A DNA stretch of 64,000 bases from Dorea longicatena (GTDB lineage Bacteria > Bacillota > Clostridia > Lachnospirales > Lachnospiraceae), in NCBI RefSeq assembly GCF_024168045.1, contig NZ_CP100126.1:575501-639500 (forward strand), in the 5' to 3' direction. Shown in pieces: positions 45,031 to 55,024 of this stretch (its first letter is position 1; the number at the start of each line of letters is the position of its first letter). A program made the translations under genes and the position numbers. Below the pieces are notes generated by a model. The model saw only the letters and a list, made by a program, of their open reading frames with translations, was not told the DNA's origin and did no database searches.

Positions 45031-46300
45031 ACGGATTATGGCAGCAGTGATGGTGATCGCCATGCTGACAGCACTGACCGGCTGTGCGGGAAAAGAGAAT
45101 ACACAGACCAGAAAAAAGAATAAAGTAGTAGAGATCCCAATGATCCTTACCGTAGATTCCAGTACCGGTAATAAGAATGAAGAGGAAGTGGTGGAGCGGT
45201 TCAACAGGGCATACAAAGGGAAGTATCATATAGATGTGGACTGGGTGATGGAGACAGAGGAAGAATACCGGAAGAATCTGAAACGTATGAATGTGACAGA
45301 TGAATTACCGGCTATTATCACTGATCTGCGTATGCTTCCGTCTTTCTATCAGATGATGATCAAGAAAGGCAGGATTGAGGACCTGACACCTTACATAAAC
45401 GAAGATCAGGAATGGAAAGATATGATCGAACCGTCAGTAATGGAATCGGTCCGGGAAGAGGATGGAAAGATTTATCTGGGTCCGGTCAGCACGGCGGCAT
45501 TCGCCTGTTCAGGGGTTTTCTGGAACCGGGAGTTATTTGAACAGGCAGGAATCAGCAGATTTCCTGAGACATGGGAAGAATTCTGGAAATGTTGTGAGAA
45601 ACTGAAAGCAGCAGGGATCACGCCGCTTGCCCTGCATACGGAAGGAACAGCATGGGCCGCAATGCTGCTTGCAACAGCAGAAGTAGCAGGAAGTGAAGAA
45701 GGTGCGGCATTCATGAAGCAATTATATCCGGATACCTATCAGAATGAACCGGGGCTGGAGATAGCCGGTACATTAAAAAAATTATTCCAATATACGACCC
45801 AGGATGCATTACATAATGATTTTGACGTAGCTCATGATAATTTCGTGGCAGGAAATGCAGCGATGATACCTAATGGTTACTGGATGATTGATCAGATTCC
45901 GGAGGAAATGCAGAAAAAAGTATGTTTTTCTACATTTCCTGAAAATAAACTGATAGGCTCACCAGAGACATTCGGCTGGGCAGTTGTATCAACTTATAGT
46001 GAAAAGGTGAAAAAAGGAGCAGTTGAGTTCCTCAAATTCAGAACGAAATTGAATAAAGAACAGAAAGAAGAATTGCTGAACAGCAGGACAAGACAGGAAG
46101 GAACGCTGTTGGATGATTATCTGAAGGCTTATACGGGAAATCCACAGATTGTACCGAATTATCAGGTGAAGTGGAATTCACTGCTACAGGAGGATGTACT
46201 GGGAGAATGTCTGGCGGAACTGGCACAGGGAAAGATAACGGAGCAGGAATTCACGCAGGCAGAAGACGAAAGCATCCGGCAGTTTGAAGAAGAACAATAG
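45002..46300 (+). CDS. Solute-binding lipoprotein overlapping the kinase gene
   Basis: 432 residues in the extracellular sugar-binding protein class (SBP family 1). The signal IMAAVMVIAMLTALTGC has the lipobox LTGC near residue 40, then a polar linker. The domain shows VVERFNRAYKGKYHIDVDWV, GVFWNRELFEQAGISRFPETWEEFW and FVAGNAAMIPNGYWMIDQIP. Start is uncertain: ATG 45002 gives a good charged n-region but weak Shine-Dalgarno, and GTG 45020 or ATG 45038 are alternatives; all lie inside or just after the kinase end. A separate binding protein with permeases lies downstream, so this one may serve the kinase as a sensor subunit. Confidence 0.85.
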   Translation: MTGKKTVNSRRIMAAVMVIAMLTALTGCAGKENTQTRKKNKVVEIPMILTVDSSTGNKNEEEVVERFNRAYKGKYHIDVDWVMETEEEYRKNLKRMNVTDELPAIITDLRMLPSFYQMMIKKGRIEDLTPYINEDQEWKDMIEPSVMESVREEDGKIYLGPVSTAAFACSGVFWNRELFEQAGISRFPETWEEFWKCCEKLKAAGITPLALHTEGTAWAAMLLATAEVAGSEEGAAFMKQLYPDTYQNEPGLEIAGTLKKLFQYTTQDALHNDFDVAHDNFVAGNAAMIPNGYWMIDQIPEEMQKKVCFSTFPENKLIGSPETFGWAVVSTYSEKVKKGAVEFLKFRTKLNKEQKEELLNSRTRQEGTLLDDYLKAYTGNPQIVPNYQVKWNSLLQEDVLGECLAELAQGKITEQEFTQAEDESIRQFEEEQ

Positions 46301-46418
46301 ATATGTTTTTTTGTATATCAGGTTGTTTTATTGATACAGGGTTTGAGCGCATTTCTGTTAATATAATGACAACAAGAGAAACGAAGGTTTCAAAAAAGAA
46401 AGGCGAGGGAAATGAATT

Positions 46419-47717
46419 ATGAAAATGCGTAAAGTTGTATCAGCAATGCTGGTAGCAGCCATGGCAACAGGAATGGTTGCAGGATGTGGAAGCTCTTCTG
46501 ACAGCAAGTCAGACAAGAAAGACGCAAAAGGAAAAGTATACTACTTAAACTTCAAACCAGAACAGGATGAGCAGTGGCAGGATCTGGCAAAAGAGTATAC
46601 AAAAGAAACAGGAGTGGATGTAACAGTACTTACAGCAGCATCCGGAGAATACGAAAAGACATTAAAATCTGAGATGGCTAAGAGCAATGCTCCGACACTG
46701 TTCCAGGTAAACGGACCGGTTGGACTTGCAAGCTGGAAAGATTACTGCTACGATCTGAAAGATTCTGATGTTGCAAAACAGCTGACAAGTGATGATTTCG
46801 CACTGATGGACGGCGACAAGATGTCAGGAATCGCATACGTAATAGAAAGCTACGGAATCATTTACAACAAAGAACTGTTAAAGAAAGCAGGATACTCAGC
46901 TGATGATATCACTAACTTTGACAGCTTCAAGAAAGTTGTAGAAGACATCACAAAGAATAAGGACAAACTTGGATTCTCAGCATTTACATCCGCTGGTATG
47001 GACGGATCATCTGACTGGAGATTCAAAACTCATCTGGCAAACCTTCCAATCTACTATGAATACAAAGATGAAGGAATCGATAACACAGATGCTATCAAAG
47101 GAACATACCTTGATAACTACCGTCAGATCTGGGATCTCTACATCAACAACGCTACTTGCAAACCAACAGAACTTTCTACAAAGACAGCTGACGATGCAAC
47201 AGCAGATTTCGTAACAGGTGATGCAGTATTCTACCAGAATGGTACATGGGAATATAACAACATCAAAGACGTCGGAGATGACAATCTTGGAATCCTTCCA
47301 ATCTACATCGGTGTAGAAGGCGAAGAAGATCAGGGAATCTGTACAGGTACAGAGAACTACTGGTGTGTAAACTCCAAAGCATCTGAAGACGACATTCAGG
47401 CAACACTTGATTTCATGAACTGGTGTGTAACATCTGATGATGGTGTAAAGGCAATGTGCAAAGACATGGGATTCACAATTCCATTTAAGAAGAACCTGAA
47501 ATCAGACAACGTACTTGTTAACGAAGCAAACAAATATACAGAAGACGGAAAGACTCCTGTATCTTGGAACTTCTCAACAATGCCATCAGAAGAGTGGAAG
47601 AACGGAGTGGGTTCTGCACTGACAAGTTACGCAGCAGATCCGACAGATGCAAACTGGGCAAAAGTTACAACAGCATTCGTTGACGGATGGGCAAAAGAAG
47701 CTGCAGCAGCAAAATAA
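46419..47717 (+). CDS. Sugar ABC importer, substrate-binding lipoprotein
   Basis: 432 residues. Lipoprotein signal MRKVVSAMLVAAMATGMVAGC with lipobox VAGC, then a serine/aspartate-rich linker SSSDSKSDKKDAK. SBP family 1 features: SYGIIYNKELLKKAGYSADD, FVTGDAVFYQNGTWEYNNI and NYWCVNSKASEDDIQATLDF. Codons are strongly biased toward preferred ones, suggesting abundant expression. It is separated from the permease gene by a hairpin that probably lowers downstream expression. Expected ligand is an oligosaccharide; identity not readable. Confidence 0.94.
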   Translation: MKMRKVVSAMLVAAMATGMVAGCGSSSDSKSDKKDAKGKVYYLNFKPEQDEQWQDLAKEYTKETGVDVTVLTAASGEYEKTLKSEMAKSNAPTLFQVNGPVGLASWKDYCYDLKDSDVAKQLTSDDFALMDGDKMSGIAYVIESYGIIYNKELLKKAGYSADDITNFDSFKKVVEDITKNKDKLGFSAFTSAGMDGSSDWRFKTHLANLPIYYEYKDEGIDNTDAIKGTYLDNYRQIWDLYINNATCKPTELSTKTADDATADFVTGDAVFYQNGTWEYNNIKDVGDDNLGILPIYIGVEGEEDQGICTGTENYWCVNSKASEDDIQATLDFMNWCVTSDDGVKAMCKDMGFTIPFKKNLKSDNVLVNEANKYTEDGKTPVSWNFSTMPSEEWKNGVGSALTSYAADPTDANWAKVTTAFVDGWAKEAAAAK

Positions 47718-47759
47718 AAATAAAAATGTAACAATCAAAATAGTTATATGAAGTGAGTA

Positions 47760-47794
47760 GTGGCGGGCGGTTGCAAGAAACACCCGCCGCTTTT
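47760..47794 (+). terminator. Attenuating hairpin between binding protein and permeases
   Basis: GTGGCGGG pairs with CCCGCCGC around a 15-base loop, followed by TTTTATG. Hairpins at this place commonly allow a high binding-protein to permease ratio. Confidence 0.65.
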
Positions 47795-47851
47795 ATGAAA
47801 AAGTGCAGGGAAATGAAGCGGAGATTCTCTGCATGGAAGGAGGAATTTATT

Positions 47852-48694
47852 ATGGAAAAATCCATCAAACGTTATATGCCGATTTTCGTGCTTCCAACGT
47901 TTTTTGCATTTATTCTTGGCTTTATCGTTCCTTTTATTATGGGAATCTGGCTTTCATTTTGTAAATTTACAACCGTAACAGACGCGAAATTCGTAGGATT
48001 TTCAAATTACATAGAAGCACTGAAAGATACGGCATTCCGTCATTCATTCTGGTATACCGTACTGTTCGCGATTGCCTCTCTTCTGATCATTAACATCATA
48101 GCATTTGCACTTGCAATGGCACTGACAAAAGAAATGCATGGAACAAATGTCTTCCGTACGGTCTTCTTCATGCCGAACCTGATCGGTGGTATCGTACTTG
48201 GATATATCTGGCAGCTGATCTTTAACGGAGTTCTTTCCAGATATGGTACCGCACTTGCTCTGAATGAGTGGTATGGCTTCTGGGGACTGATCATTCTGGT
48301 CAGCTGGCAGCAGATCGGTTATATGATGATCATCTATATTGCGGGTCTTCAGTCCATTCCTGGTGATGTCATTGAAGCAGCAGAGATTGACGGAGCAAAT
48401 AAGATCCAGACATTATTCAAGGTAACAATCCCGATGATGATGCCATCGATCACGATCTGTATGTTTCTGTCAATTACAAACGGATTCAAGTTATTCGATC
48501 AGAACCTGTCCCTGACAGCCGGTGAACCGTCTAAGATGTCTGAGATGATGGCGTTAAACATCTTCAATACGTTCTACGGACGTACCGGATGGGAAGGAGT
48601 CGGACAGGCGAAGGCAGTCATCTTCTTTGCGATCGTAGTTGTGATCGGTATGATCCAGTTACGTGCAACACGTTCTAAGGAGGTACAGCAGTAA
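47852..48694 (+). CDS. Sugar ABC importer permease 1
   Basis: 280 residues, six membrane segments, MalF/UgpA-type. The EAA loop is VIEAAEIDGANKIQTLFKVTIPMMMP, the ATPase contact site. The start at 47852 (MEKSIKRY) has AAGGAGG upstream; the longer frame is rejected. Its stop overlaps the ATG of the next permease (TAATG). No ATPase gene is nearby, so a shared MsmX/UgpC-type ATPase encoded elsewhere is expected. Confidence 0.94.
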   Translation: MEKSIKRYMPIFVLPTFFAFILGFIVPFIMGIWLSFCKFTTVTDAKFVGFSNYIEALKDTAFRHSFWYTVLFAIASLLIINIIAFALAMALTKEMHGTNVFRTVFFMPNLIGGIVLGYIWQLIFNGVLSRYGTALALNEWYGFWGLIILVSWQQIGYMMIIYIAGLQSIPGDVIEAAEIDGANKIQTLFKVTIPMMMPSITICMFLSITNGFKLFDQNLSLTAGEPSKMSEMMALNIFNTFYGRTGWEGVGQAKAVIFFAIVVVIGMIQLRATRSKEVQQ

Positions 48695-49533
48695 TGAAGA
48701 AAAAAACAAGTAAATTAAGCTGGTTTGGAACAGGTGCATTTACGATCATCGGTATTGTATATATCATGCCGATCCTGATCGTGCTGATCAACTCATTTAA
48801 AAATAAAGTATTTATCAACAAAGAACCATTCAAACTCCCGACAAAGCAGACATGGGTAGGAATCGATAACTTCCTGTCCGCAATTGACAAATATGAACTG
48901 CTGAGTGCAGTCGGCTGGACTGTATTTATCACAGTTGGTTCCGTACTTGTGATCCTTGTATGTACTTCTATGTGTGCATGGTATATTACAAGAGTAAACA
49001 GTAAGTTTACAAAACTGTTATATTTATTCTGCGTATTTTCCATGGTTGTTCCGTTCCAGATGGTTATGTTCACCTTATCGCTGGTAGCTGACCGTACAGG
49101 GCTTCGTACACCTTGGGGAATCATCATCATTTACCTCGGATTTGGTGCAGGTCTTGCAGTGTTCATGTTCTGCGGATTTGTAAAATCCATTCCACTGGAA
49201 ATTGAGGAAGCAGCAATGATCGACGGATGTACACCACTTCGAACCTTTTTCTCCGTTGTACTTCCGATCATGAAGCCGACATACATTTCCGTAGGAATCC
49301 TGGAGACGATGTGGATCTGGAACGACTTCCTGCTTCCATACCTGGTACTGGATCTGAATAAGTATAAGACAATCTCAATTGCGATCCAGTATATGAAGGG
49401 AAGTTATGGACGTGTAGATATGGGTGCTGTTATGGCAGCGCTGATCCTTGCGGTAATTCCGGTAGTTATCTTCTATCTGGCTTGTCAGAAGCATATTATC
49501 AAAGGTGTTGCAGCCGGAGCTGTAAAAGGTTAA
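48694..49533 (+). CDS. Sugar ABC importer permease 2
   Basis: 279 residues, six membrane segments, MalG/UgpE-type. The EAA loop is IPLEIEEAAMIDGCTPLRTFFSVVLPIMKP, seen near residues 168-197. Pairs with permease 1 in one heterodimeric channel. Starts within the stop codon of permease 1 and is followed by a terminator. Confidence 0.94.
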   Translation: MKKKTSKLSWFGTGAFTIIGIVYIMPILIVLINSFKNKVFINKEPFKLPTKQTWVGIDNFLSAIDKYELLSAVGWTVFITVGSVLVILVCTSMCAWYITRVNSKFTKLLYLFCVFSMVVPFQMVMFTLSLVADRTGLRTPWGIIIIYLGFGAGLAVFMFCGFVKSIPLEIEEAAMIDGCTPLRTFFSVVLPIMKPTYISVGILETMWIWNDFLLPYLVLDLNKYKTISIAIQYMKGSYGRVDMGAVMAALILAVIPVVIFYLACQKHIIKGVAAGAVKG

Positions 49534-49542
49534 TAAGGACAA

Positions 49543-49580
49543 AAAAGAGATTTGGCATTTGGATATGTCAGATCTCTTTT
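49543..49580 (+). terminator. Terminator after the sugar importer operon
   Basis: AAAAGAGATTTGGCA pairs with TGTCAGATCTCTTTT with small mismatches around a short loop. Confidence 0.65.
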
Positions 49581-49696
49581 GGAATATGTAAAAGTATATA
49601 AGAAAAGTTGACAGCGGTGGAGAATGAAGATATCACTTGACATTTTTCACTTATTTTTTAAAATATAGTGAGAGATGAAGAGGAGTAGTTTTTATT

Positions 49697-50596
49697 ATGA
49701 ATTCAAATTTTGAATATTACAAAATATTTTATTATGTAGCAAAATATGAAAATCTTACCAAGGCAGCAACGGTACTGAAGACCAGCCAGCCGGCAGTCAC
49801 GCGTACCATACACAAACTGGAAAATGAACTTGGCTGCCGCTTATTTACGAGGAGTAAGACCGGAATGCAGCTAACTCCGGAAGGCCGGACATTTTATGGA
49901 TATGTAGCGGCAGGATGTGCCCAGTTTTTCAAAGGAGAGAATGATCTGAGCAATCTGATCTCGCTGGAGAACGGAACAATCTATATCAGCGCTACGGAGA
50001 CGGCACTTCACTGTTATCTTTTTCAGGCAATGGAAGAATTCAACAGCCTGTATCCGAATGTGAGGTTTAAGATTCTGAATAACAGTACGACAGAGTCGGT
50101 GAATGCAGTAAAAGAAGGAAAAGTAGACCTTGCATTTGTATCGGCTAACCTTCAGGTGGCAAAGCCGCTTCGGATGAAGATATTGAGAAAATACAGGGAT
50201 ATACTGATCGCCGGAATGCGATTTGAAGAATTGAAAGCGGGGAAAGAGGAGTTATCGCTTAAGGAACTGGTGTCGTATCCATGGATCAGTCTGACTGCAG
50301 AGACGATTACCAGACGTTTTCTAAATGAATATTTTGAAAAGAACAGTCTGACATTTACACCGGATATGGAGCTTGCGACGACGGATATGATACTTCCGGC
50401 AGTAAGACATAATCTGGGACTGGGATTCATCCCGGCGGAATTTGCGGATGCGGAACTTAAGTCCGGACAGGTATTTGAAATCAAGGTAAAAGAAAAACTG
50501 CCGGAACGTAATATCATATTGATTTACGATATGGAATATCCGCAGAGTATCGCAGCAAAGGAGTTCCAGAAATTCCTGAAAGAGAAGGGCAATTAA
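49697..50596 (+). CDS. LysR-family transcriptional regulator
   Basis: 299 residues. The N-terminal winged helix is YYKIFYYVAKYENLTKAATVLKTSQPAVTRTIHKLENELGC-like (landmarks LTKAATVL and SQPAVTRTIHKLE), followed by two effector subdomains (IYISATETALHCYLF, LDLAFVSA-like and LGLGFIPAEFAD). It is convergent with the phosphoketolase gene and downstream of the sugar importer; either may be its target. A GAAGAGGAG site precedes the ATG. Confidence 0.93.
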   Translation: MNSNFEYYKIFYYVAKYENLTKAATVLKTSQPAVTRTIHKLENELGCRLFTRSKTGMQLTPEGRTFYGYVAAGCAQFFKGENDLSNLISLENGTIYISATETALHCYLFQAMEEFNSLYPNVRFKILNNSTTESVNAVKEGKVDLAFVSANLQVAKPLRMKILRKYRDILIAGMRFEELKAGKEELSLKELVSYPWISLTAETITRRFLNEYFEKNSLTFTPDMELATTDMILPAVRHNLGLGFIPAEFADAELKSGQVFEIKVKEKLPERNIILIYDMEYPQSIAAKEFQKFLKEKGN

Positions 50597-50629
50597 TCTG
50601 CCAATCATGAGAAATGAGAAATATAATAA

Positions 50630-50727
50630 AAACCCGGAAGCTTACACAAATTCGGATGATCATAACGATCTGACAAAGATAAAAGGTATCGAATTGGAGT
50701 AAAATATGGTAAGCTTTCGGGCTTTTT
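50630..50727. terminator. Convergent terminator, LysR gene and xfp
   Basis: AAACCCGGAAGCTTAC pairs with GTAAGCTTTCGGGCTTTTT across a roughly 63-base internal segment, with T runs on both strands. Confidence 0.7.
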
Positions 50728-50755
50728 ATTAAAACAAACTAATTAGTAGGAATTT

Positions 50756-53131
50756 TTATTTATGCCACTCCCAGTTACGGATCTCTTCAAGATCCTGTCC
50801 GTATTCGGCAATGTACTGTTTGTGCTCAACCAGCTTGTCGTTCATCTTCTGGATCAGGAATGATCCCTTGTTGCCAAGCTGTGGCAAGTGCATGATAGCA
50901 TCTTTTACCAGGTTGAAACGGTCGATCTGGTTCTGTACACGCATATCGAATGGTGTAGTGATCGTTCCTTCTTCCTGATATCCATGAACGGAAATATTGT
51001 GGTTGTTACGTTCGTATGTAAGTTCATGGATCAGTGTCGGATATCCGTGGAATGCGAAGATGATCGGTTTATCTTTTGTAAAGATTGCATCATATTCTGC
51101 ATCACTTAATCCGTGTGGATGTTTGTGATCTGATTCCATCTTGAACAGGTCAACAACGTTAACAACACGAATCTTGAGTTCTGGCATTTCATCACGAAGA
51201 ATTGTAACAGCAGCCATTGTTTCAAGAGTTGGTGTGTCACCGCAGCAAGCCATAACAACATCTGGTTCTTCACCACAGTCGTTACTTGCCCAATCCCAGA
51301 TACCGATACCCTGTGTACAGTGCTTAACAGCCTGTTCCATAGATAACCACTGGCAGCTTGGGTGTTTTGAAGCTACGATAGCGTTGACATAGTTCTTGCT
51401 CTTGATACAGTGATCGAAGCAAGAGAGTAAGCAGTTAGCATCCGGTGGGAGATACATGCGGACAACATCTGCTTTTTTATTAGCGATGTGATCCAGGAAT
51501 CCTGGGTCCTGATGTGTAAATCCGTTGTGATCCTGCTGCCATACATTTGATGTCAGGATGAAGTTAAGAGAAGCAATTGGCTGTCTCCATGAAAGCTGGT
51601 TACATACTTTTAACCATTTTGCATGCTGAGCTGCCATAGAGTCAACGATACGGATGAATGCTTCGTAACTTGCGAAGAATCCGTGACGTCCTGTTAACAG
51701 ATAACCTTCCAGCCATCCTTCACACATATGCTCACTTAACATACCATCCATGATACGTCCGTTTCTTGCAAGACAATCGTCTGTGTCAAGAAGTCCGGCA
51801 TTCCAGTCACGGTTCTGTGTTTCAAATACTTTGTATAAACGGTTAGACATACTTTCGTCAGGTCCGAAGATACGGAAGTTCTTGTTCTCTTCGTTTAATT
51901 CGAAGATGTCACGGATATATCCGCCAAGTTCGATCATATCCTGAGCCTTTGTCTTACCTGGTTCAACTTCGATTCCATAAGAACGGAAATCAGGAAGTCT
52001 TAAGTCTTTTAATAATAATCCACCATTTGCATGTGGGTTAGCTCCGAGACGGGCATCTCCCTTAGGTGCAAGTTCCGCAAGTTCTGGGATCAGGTGTCCG
52101 TTTTCATCGAAGAGTTCTTCCGGATGATAGCTTTCCAGCCACTCTTTTAAGAGTTCCAGATGTTCTGGACTTTCCATTGTAAGTGGTACCTGATGTGCAC
52201 GGAAAGATCCTTCAATCTGCTGTCCATCTACAACCTTTGGTCCAGTCCATCCCTTTGGTGTACGCAGAACGATCATTGGCCATACCGGACGCTCTGGATC
52301 GTTGTTCTCACGTGCATTTTTCTGGATTGCTTTGATCTCTTCGATAACAGTATCCATTGTTTCTGCCATCTTCTTGTGCATTGTCATCGGATCATCGCCT
52401 TCTACGAAGTAAGGTTTCCATCCACATCCTTTGAAGAAGTTCTCAACTTCCTCGTGGGAAATACGAGAGAAGATAGTAGGGTTACTGATCTTATATCCAT
52501 TTAAATGAAGAATTGGAAGTACAGCACCGTCTGTAACTGGGTTCAGGAACTTGTTAGACTGCCATGAAGTAGCTAACGGTCCGGTCTCAGCTTCACCGTC
52601 ACCGACAACAACTGTTGCGATCAGATCCGGGTTGTCGAATACAGCACCGAATGCATGAGCGATAGAGTATCCAAGCTCTCCACCTTCGTTGATAGATCCT
52701 GGTGTCTCTGGTGCACAGTGACTCGGAACTCCACATGGGAATGAGAACTGCTTGAACATCTTCTTCATACCTTCTTCATCCTGGCTGATGTTCGGATATA
52801 CTTCGCTGTAAGAACCTTCCAGATATGTATTGGCAATTAAGAAGTTTCCGCCATGTCCAGGACCTGATAATAAGATCATATCCAGATCATAACGTTTGAT
52901 CTCACGGTTGCAGTGTACATAGATAAAGTTCTGTCCTGGGACAGTTCCCCAGTGCCCAACGATTTTCTTCTTGATCTGATCCATTGTAAGTGGTTCTTTT
53001 AATAATGGATTGTCAAGAAGGTATAACTGACCGGCTGACAGATAGTTGGCAGCACGCCAGTAGGCATTCATCTTTTCAAGCATTTCCTGGGATAACGGCT
53101 GTTTCTCAAGACATGTTTTTGTGTCTTCCAT
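50756..53131 (-). CDS. xfp: Phosphoketolase (xylulose-5-P/fructose-6-P)
   Basis: 791 residues, normal length. Thiamin-diphosphate enzyme cleaving xylulose-5-phosphate (and often fructose-6-phosphate) with phosphate to acetyl phosphate. Seen are [33 protein letters not shown], the ThDP motif [30 protein letters not shown] and PEDSLSNRLY-equivalent [14 protein letters not shown], plus a C-terminal [13 protein letters not shown]. Start at 53131 (MEDTKTC) because AGAGG is seven bases away; the ATG six bases upstream is too close to that site. Codon bias suggests high expression. It supports pentose fermentation alongside the adjacent sugar importer. Confidence 0.96.
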   Translation of the reverse strand: MEDTKTCLEKQPLSQEMLEKMNAYWRAANYLSAGQLYLLDNPLLKEPLTMDQIKKKIVGHWGTVPGQNFIYVHCNREIKRYDLDMILLSGPGHGGNFLIANTYLEGSYSEVYPNISQDEEGMKKMFKQFSFPCGVPSHCAPETPGSINEGGELGYSIAHAFGAVFDNPDLIATVVVGDGEAETGPLATSWQSNKFLNPVTDGAVLPILHLNGYKISNPTIFSRISHEEVENFFKGCGWKPYFVEGDDPMTMHKKMAETMDTVIEEIKAIQKNARENNDPERPVWPMIVLRTPKGWTGPKVVDGQQIEGSFRAHQVPLTMESPEHLELLKEWLESYHPEELFDENGHLIPELAELAPKGDARLGANPHANGGLLLKDLRLPDFRSYGIEVEPGKTKAQDMIELGGYIRDIFELNEENKNFRIFGPDESMSNRLYKVFETQNRDWNAGLLDTDDCLARNGRIMDGMLSEHMCEGWLEGYLLTGRHGFFASYEAFIRIVDSMAAQHAKWLKVCNQLSWRQPIASLNFILTSNVWQQDHNGFTHQDPGFLDHIANKKADVVRMYLPPDANCLLSCFDHCIKSKNYVNAIVASKHPSCQWLSMEQAVKHCTQGIGIWDWASNDCGEEPDVVMACCGDTPTLETMAAVTILRDEMPELKIRVVNVVDLFKMESDHKHPHGLSDAEYDAIFTKDKPIIFAFHGYPTLIHELTYERNNHNISVHGYQEEGTITTPFDMRVQNQIDRFNLVKDAIMHLPQLGNKGSFLIQKMNDKLVEHKQYIAEYGQDLEEIRNWEWHK

Positions 53132-53160
53132 ATTCATACCTCTTTCTTAAAAATAATTTT

Positions 53161-53197
53161 TTGTGTTATTTTTTTAACCATTTGTAGAATAACACAA
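53161..53197. promoter_or_regulatory. Palindrome upstream of xfp
   Basis: TTGTGTTATT and AATAACACAA are perfect 10-base inverted repeats 17 bases apart, 30 bases before the xfp start. It may be an operator or a 5' stem-loop. Confidence 0.5.
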
Positions 53198-53218
53198 TGA
53201 AAAGTATGCGTAAAATAG

Positions 53219-53445
<227 letters not shown>

Positions 53446-53482
53446 AGATTAAATACAACTTAGGTTGCTGTTTTGTAAAAAT

Positions 53483-53721
53483 AATACAAGTGAGTACAAA
53501 ATAAAAGTTGTATTGTACTATAAAGAAAGTATGAAAGAAATGAAGAAAAATGCACAAAAAATTCATTCTTTGTTCATAATTATTGAAACCAAGACTGTCA
53601 AAACGCACAAAAAACGGTTTTGACAGATGAAAACACCATGAAAAGCGCTATGAGACAGTACAACTTTGTTGAAAAAAATGGTTGTATTTTATTGCAAAAC
53701 GATACCAGTTAAGTATATAAT
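53483..53721 (+). promoter_or_regulatory. Regulatory region of the MglA-type sugar importer
   Basis: Promoter: TTGCAA (53692-53697), 18 bases, TATAAT (53716-53721). Upstream lie several inverted repeats: AATACAA/TTGTATT (53483-53514), GTACAA/TTGTAC (53494-53518), CTGTCAAAAC/GTTTTGACAG (53595-53626), TACAAC/GTTGTA (53659-53686), and a CcpA-like site GAAAAGCGCTATGA (53640-53653). The GTACAA/TTGTAC words recall AraR operators. Assignments to proteins are inference. Confidence 0.55.
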
Positions 53722-53759
53722 CTAATCATCAAATAAATACAGAAAACGGAGGAAACATT

Positions 53760-54923
53760 ATGAAGAGAGTTCTCAAAAAAGTAACAGCAGCTCTTTTGGC
53801 AGCAACAATGGTAGTTGGACTTGCTGCATGCGGAAACGGTGGAAGTTCTGATGACAAGAGCAGCAAGAGCAGTAAATCAGGAAAGGTTAAAATCGGAGTT
53901 TCTATCTGGTCTTCAACAGACGTTCTTGGATCACAGTGTAAGAAGATGCTGGATGCAGCAGCTAAAGCACTGGATGTAGAAGTACAGTATGTTGACCAGG
54001 GACATGTATCTGAGAAAGTTACAGCTTCTGTAGAGCAGTTAGCAGCAGCAGGATGCCAGGGAATCATCATCTGTAACTCATCTGATACAGAGATGACATC
54101 AGCAATCAAGACATGTAATGATAATAAAGTATATCTTGCACAGTTCTTCCGTGTAATCAGCAAAAAAGACAGTGCAGATATCTACAAAGCAGCAAAAGAT
54201 TCCGCTTACTACATCGGAGCAGTTCATGAAGATGAACCTGAAAACGGTGCAGAACTTGTTAAGATTCTTCTTGACAAAGGTGATCGTAACATCGGTCTGA
54301 TCGGCTGGGAGCAGGGAGATGCTACTTGGCTTGGAAGATGGGAAGGTTACAAAGCCGGAGTTGAAAAATGGAACAAAGAAAACCCAGACGACAAAGCAAA
54401 AATTTCTGAGCCACAGTACGCTGGTACAACTTCAGAAGGTGGATCAAAAGCCGCTGAAGCTTTAATGGCAGCAGATCCTAAGCTTGATGCATTGATCCCA
54501 GCTGGTGGTGGTGGAGATCCACTTCAGGGAGCAATCGCAGCAGTTGAACGTGCAGGAAAGACTCAGGACATCGATATCGTTTCTACAGACTTCCTTCCAG
54601 ACCTTGGAGAAAGACTTCAGAACGGATCAATGGCCGGTGAATCCGGTGGACACTTCTGTGACCCACTGATCGCATTCATGATGGTTTACAATGCAGTCAA
54701 AGGTAACTACAAAGACTTCGCTGGTAAATTCGAAGATGTTCCATTCCCATACTTGTATGTATCATCAGCAGAAGACTATGCAGCATACGAGAAATATTTC
54801 GTAGATCAGCTTCCATACACAGACGATGAATTAGTAGCTATGTCTAAAGAAAGTATGAAAGAGCTGAAAGCTACTGCAGCAAGCGTATCTATCGCTGATG
54901 CAGAGAGCCGTGCCGCTAAATAA
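53760..54923 (+). CDS. Sugar-binding lipoprotein (Peripla_BP_4 class)
   Basis: 387 residues. Signal MKRVLKKVTAALLAATMVVG with lipobox LAAC at residue 24, then the ribose/galactose-binding fold: IGVSIWSSTDVLGSQCKKML, QLAAAGCQGIIICNSS, IGLIGWEQGDATW and LIPAGGGGDPLQGAIAAVER. First gene of an operon with two permeases and a double ATPase, the CUT2 (RbsABC/MglABC) type that imports monosaccharides. Pentose (arabinose or xylose) is suggested by the AraR-type repressor and nearby phosphoketolase, but this is inference. Confidence 0.93.
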   Translation: MKRVLKKVTAALLAATMVVGLAACGNGGSSDDKSSKSSKSGKVKIGVSIWSSTDVLGSQCKKMLDAAAKALDVEVQYVDQGHVSEKVTASVEQLAAAGCQGIIICNSSDTEMTSAIKTCNDNKVYLAQFFRVISKKDSADIYKAAKDSAYYIGAVHEDEPENGAELVKILLDKGDRNIGLIGWEQGDATWLGRWEGYKAGVEKWNKENPDDKAKISEPQYAGTTSEGGSKAAEALMAADPKLDALIPAGGGGDPLQGAIAAVERAGKTQDIDIVSTDFLPDLGERLQNGSMAGESGGHFCDPLIAFMMVYNAVKGNYKDFAGKFEDVPFPYLYVSSAEDYAAYEKYFVDQLPYTDDELVAMSKESMKELKATAASVSIADAESRAAK

Positions 54924-54955
54924 GACGGACACAAGATAACAGAAAATAATTTGGG

Positions 54956-54995
54956 GAGGGTGACGTCGCAAAAAAGGCGATGCCACCTTCTCTTT
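54956..54995 (+). terminator. Attenuating hairpin after the binding protein
   Basis: GAGGGTGACGTCGC pairs with GGCGATGCCACCTTC with two wobbles around AAAAAA, then TCTTTT. Same arrangement as at 47760. Confidence 0.65.
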
Positions 54996-55024
54996 TAAAA
55001 AGATAATAAGAAGAGGTAGATAAT

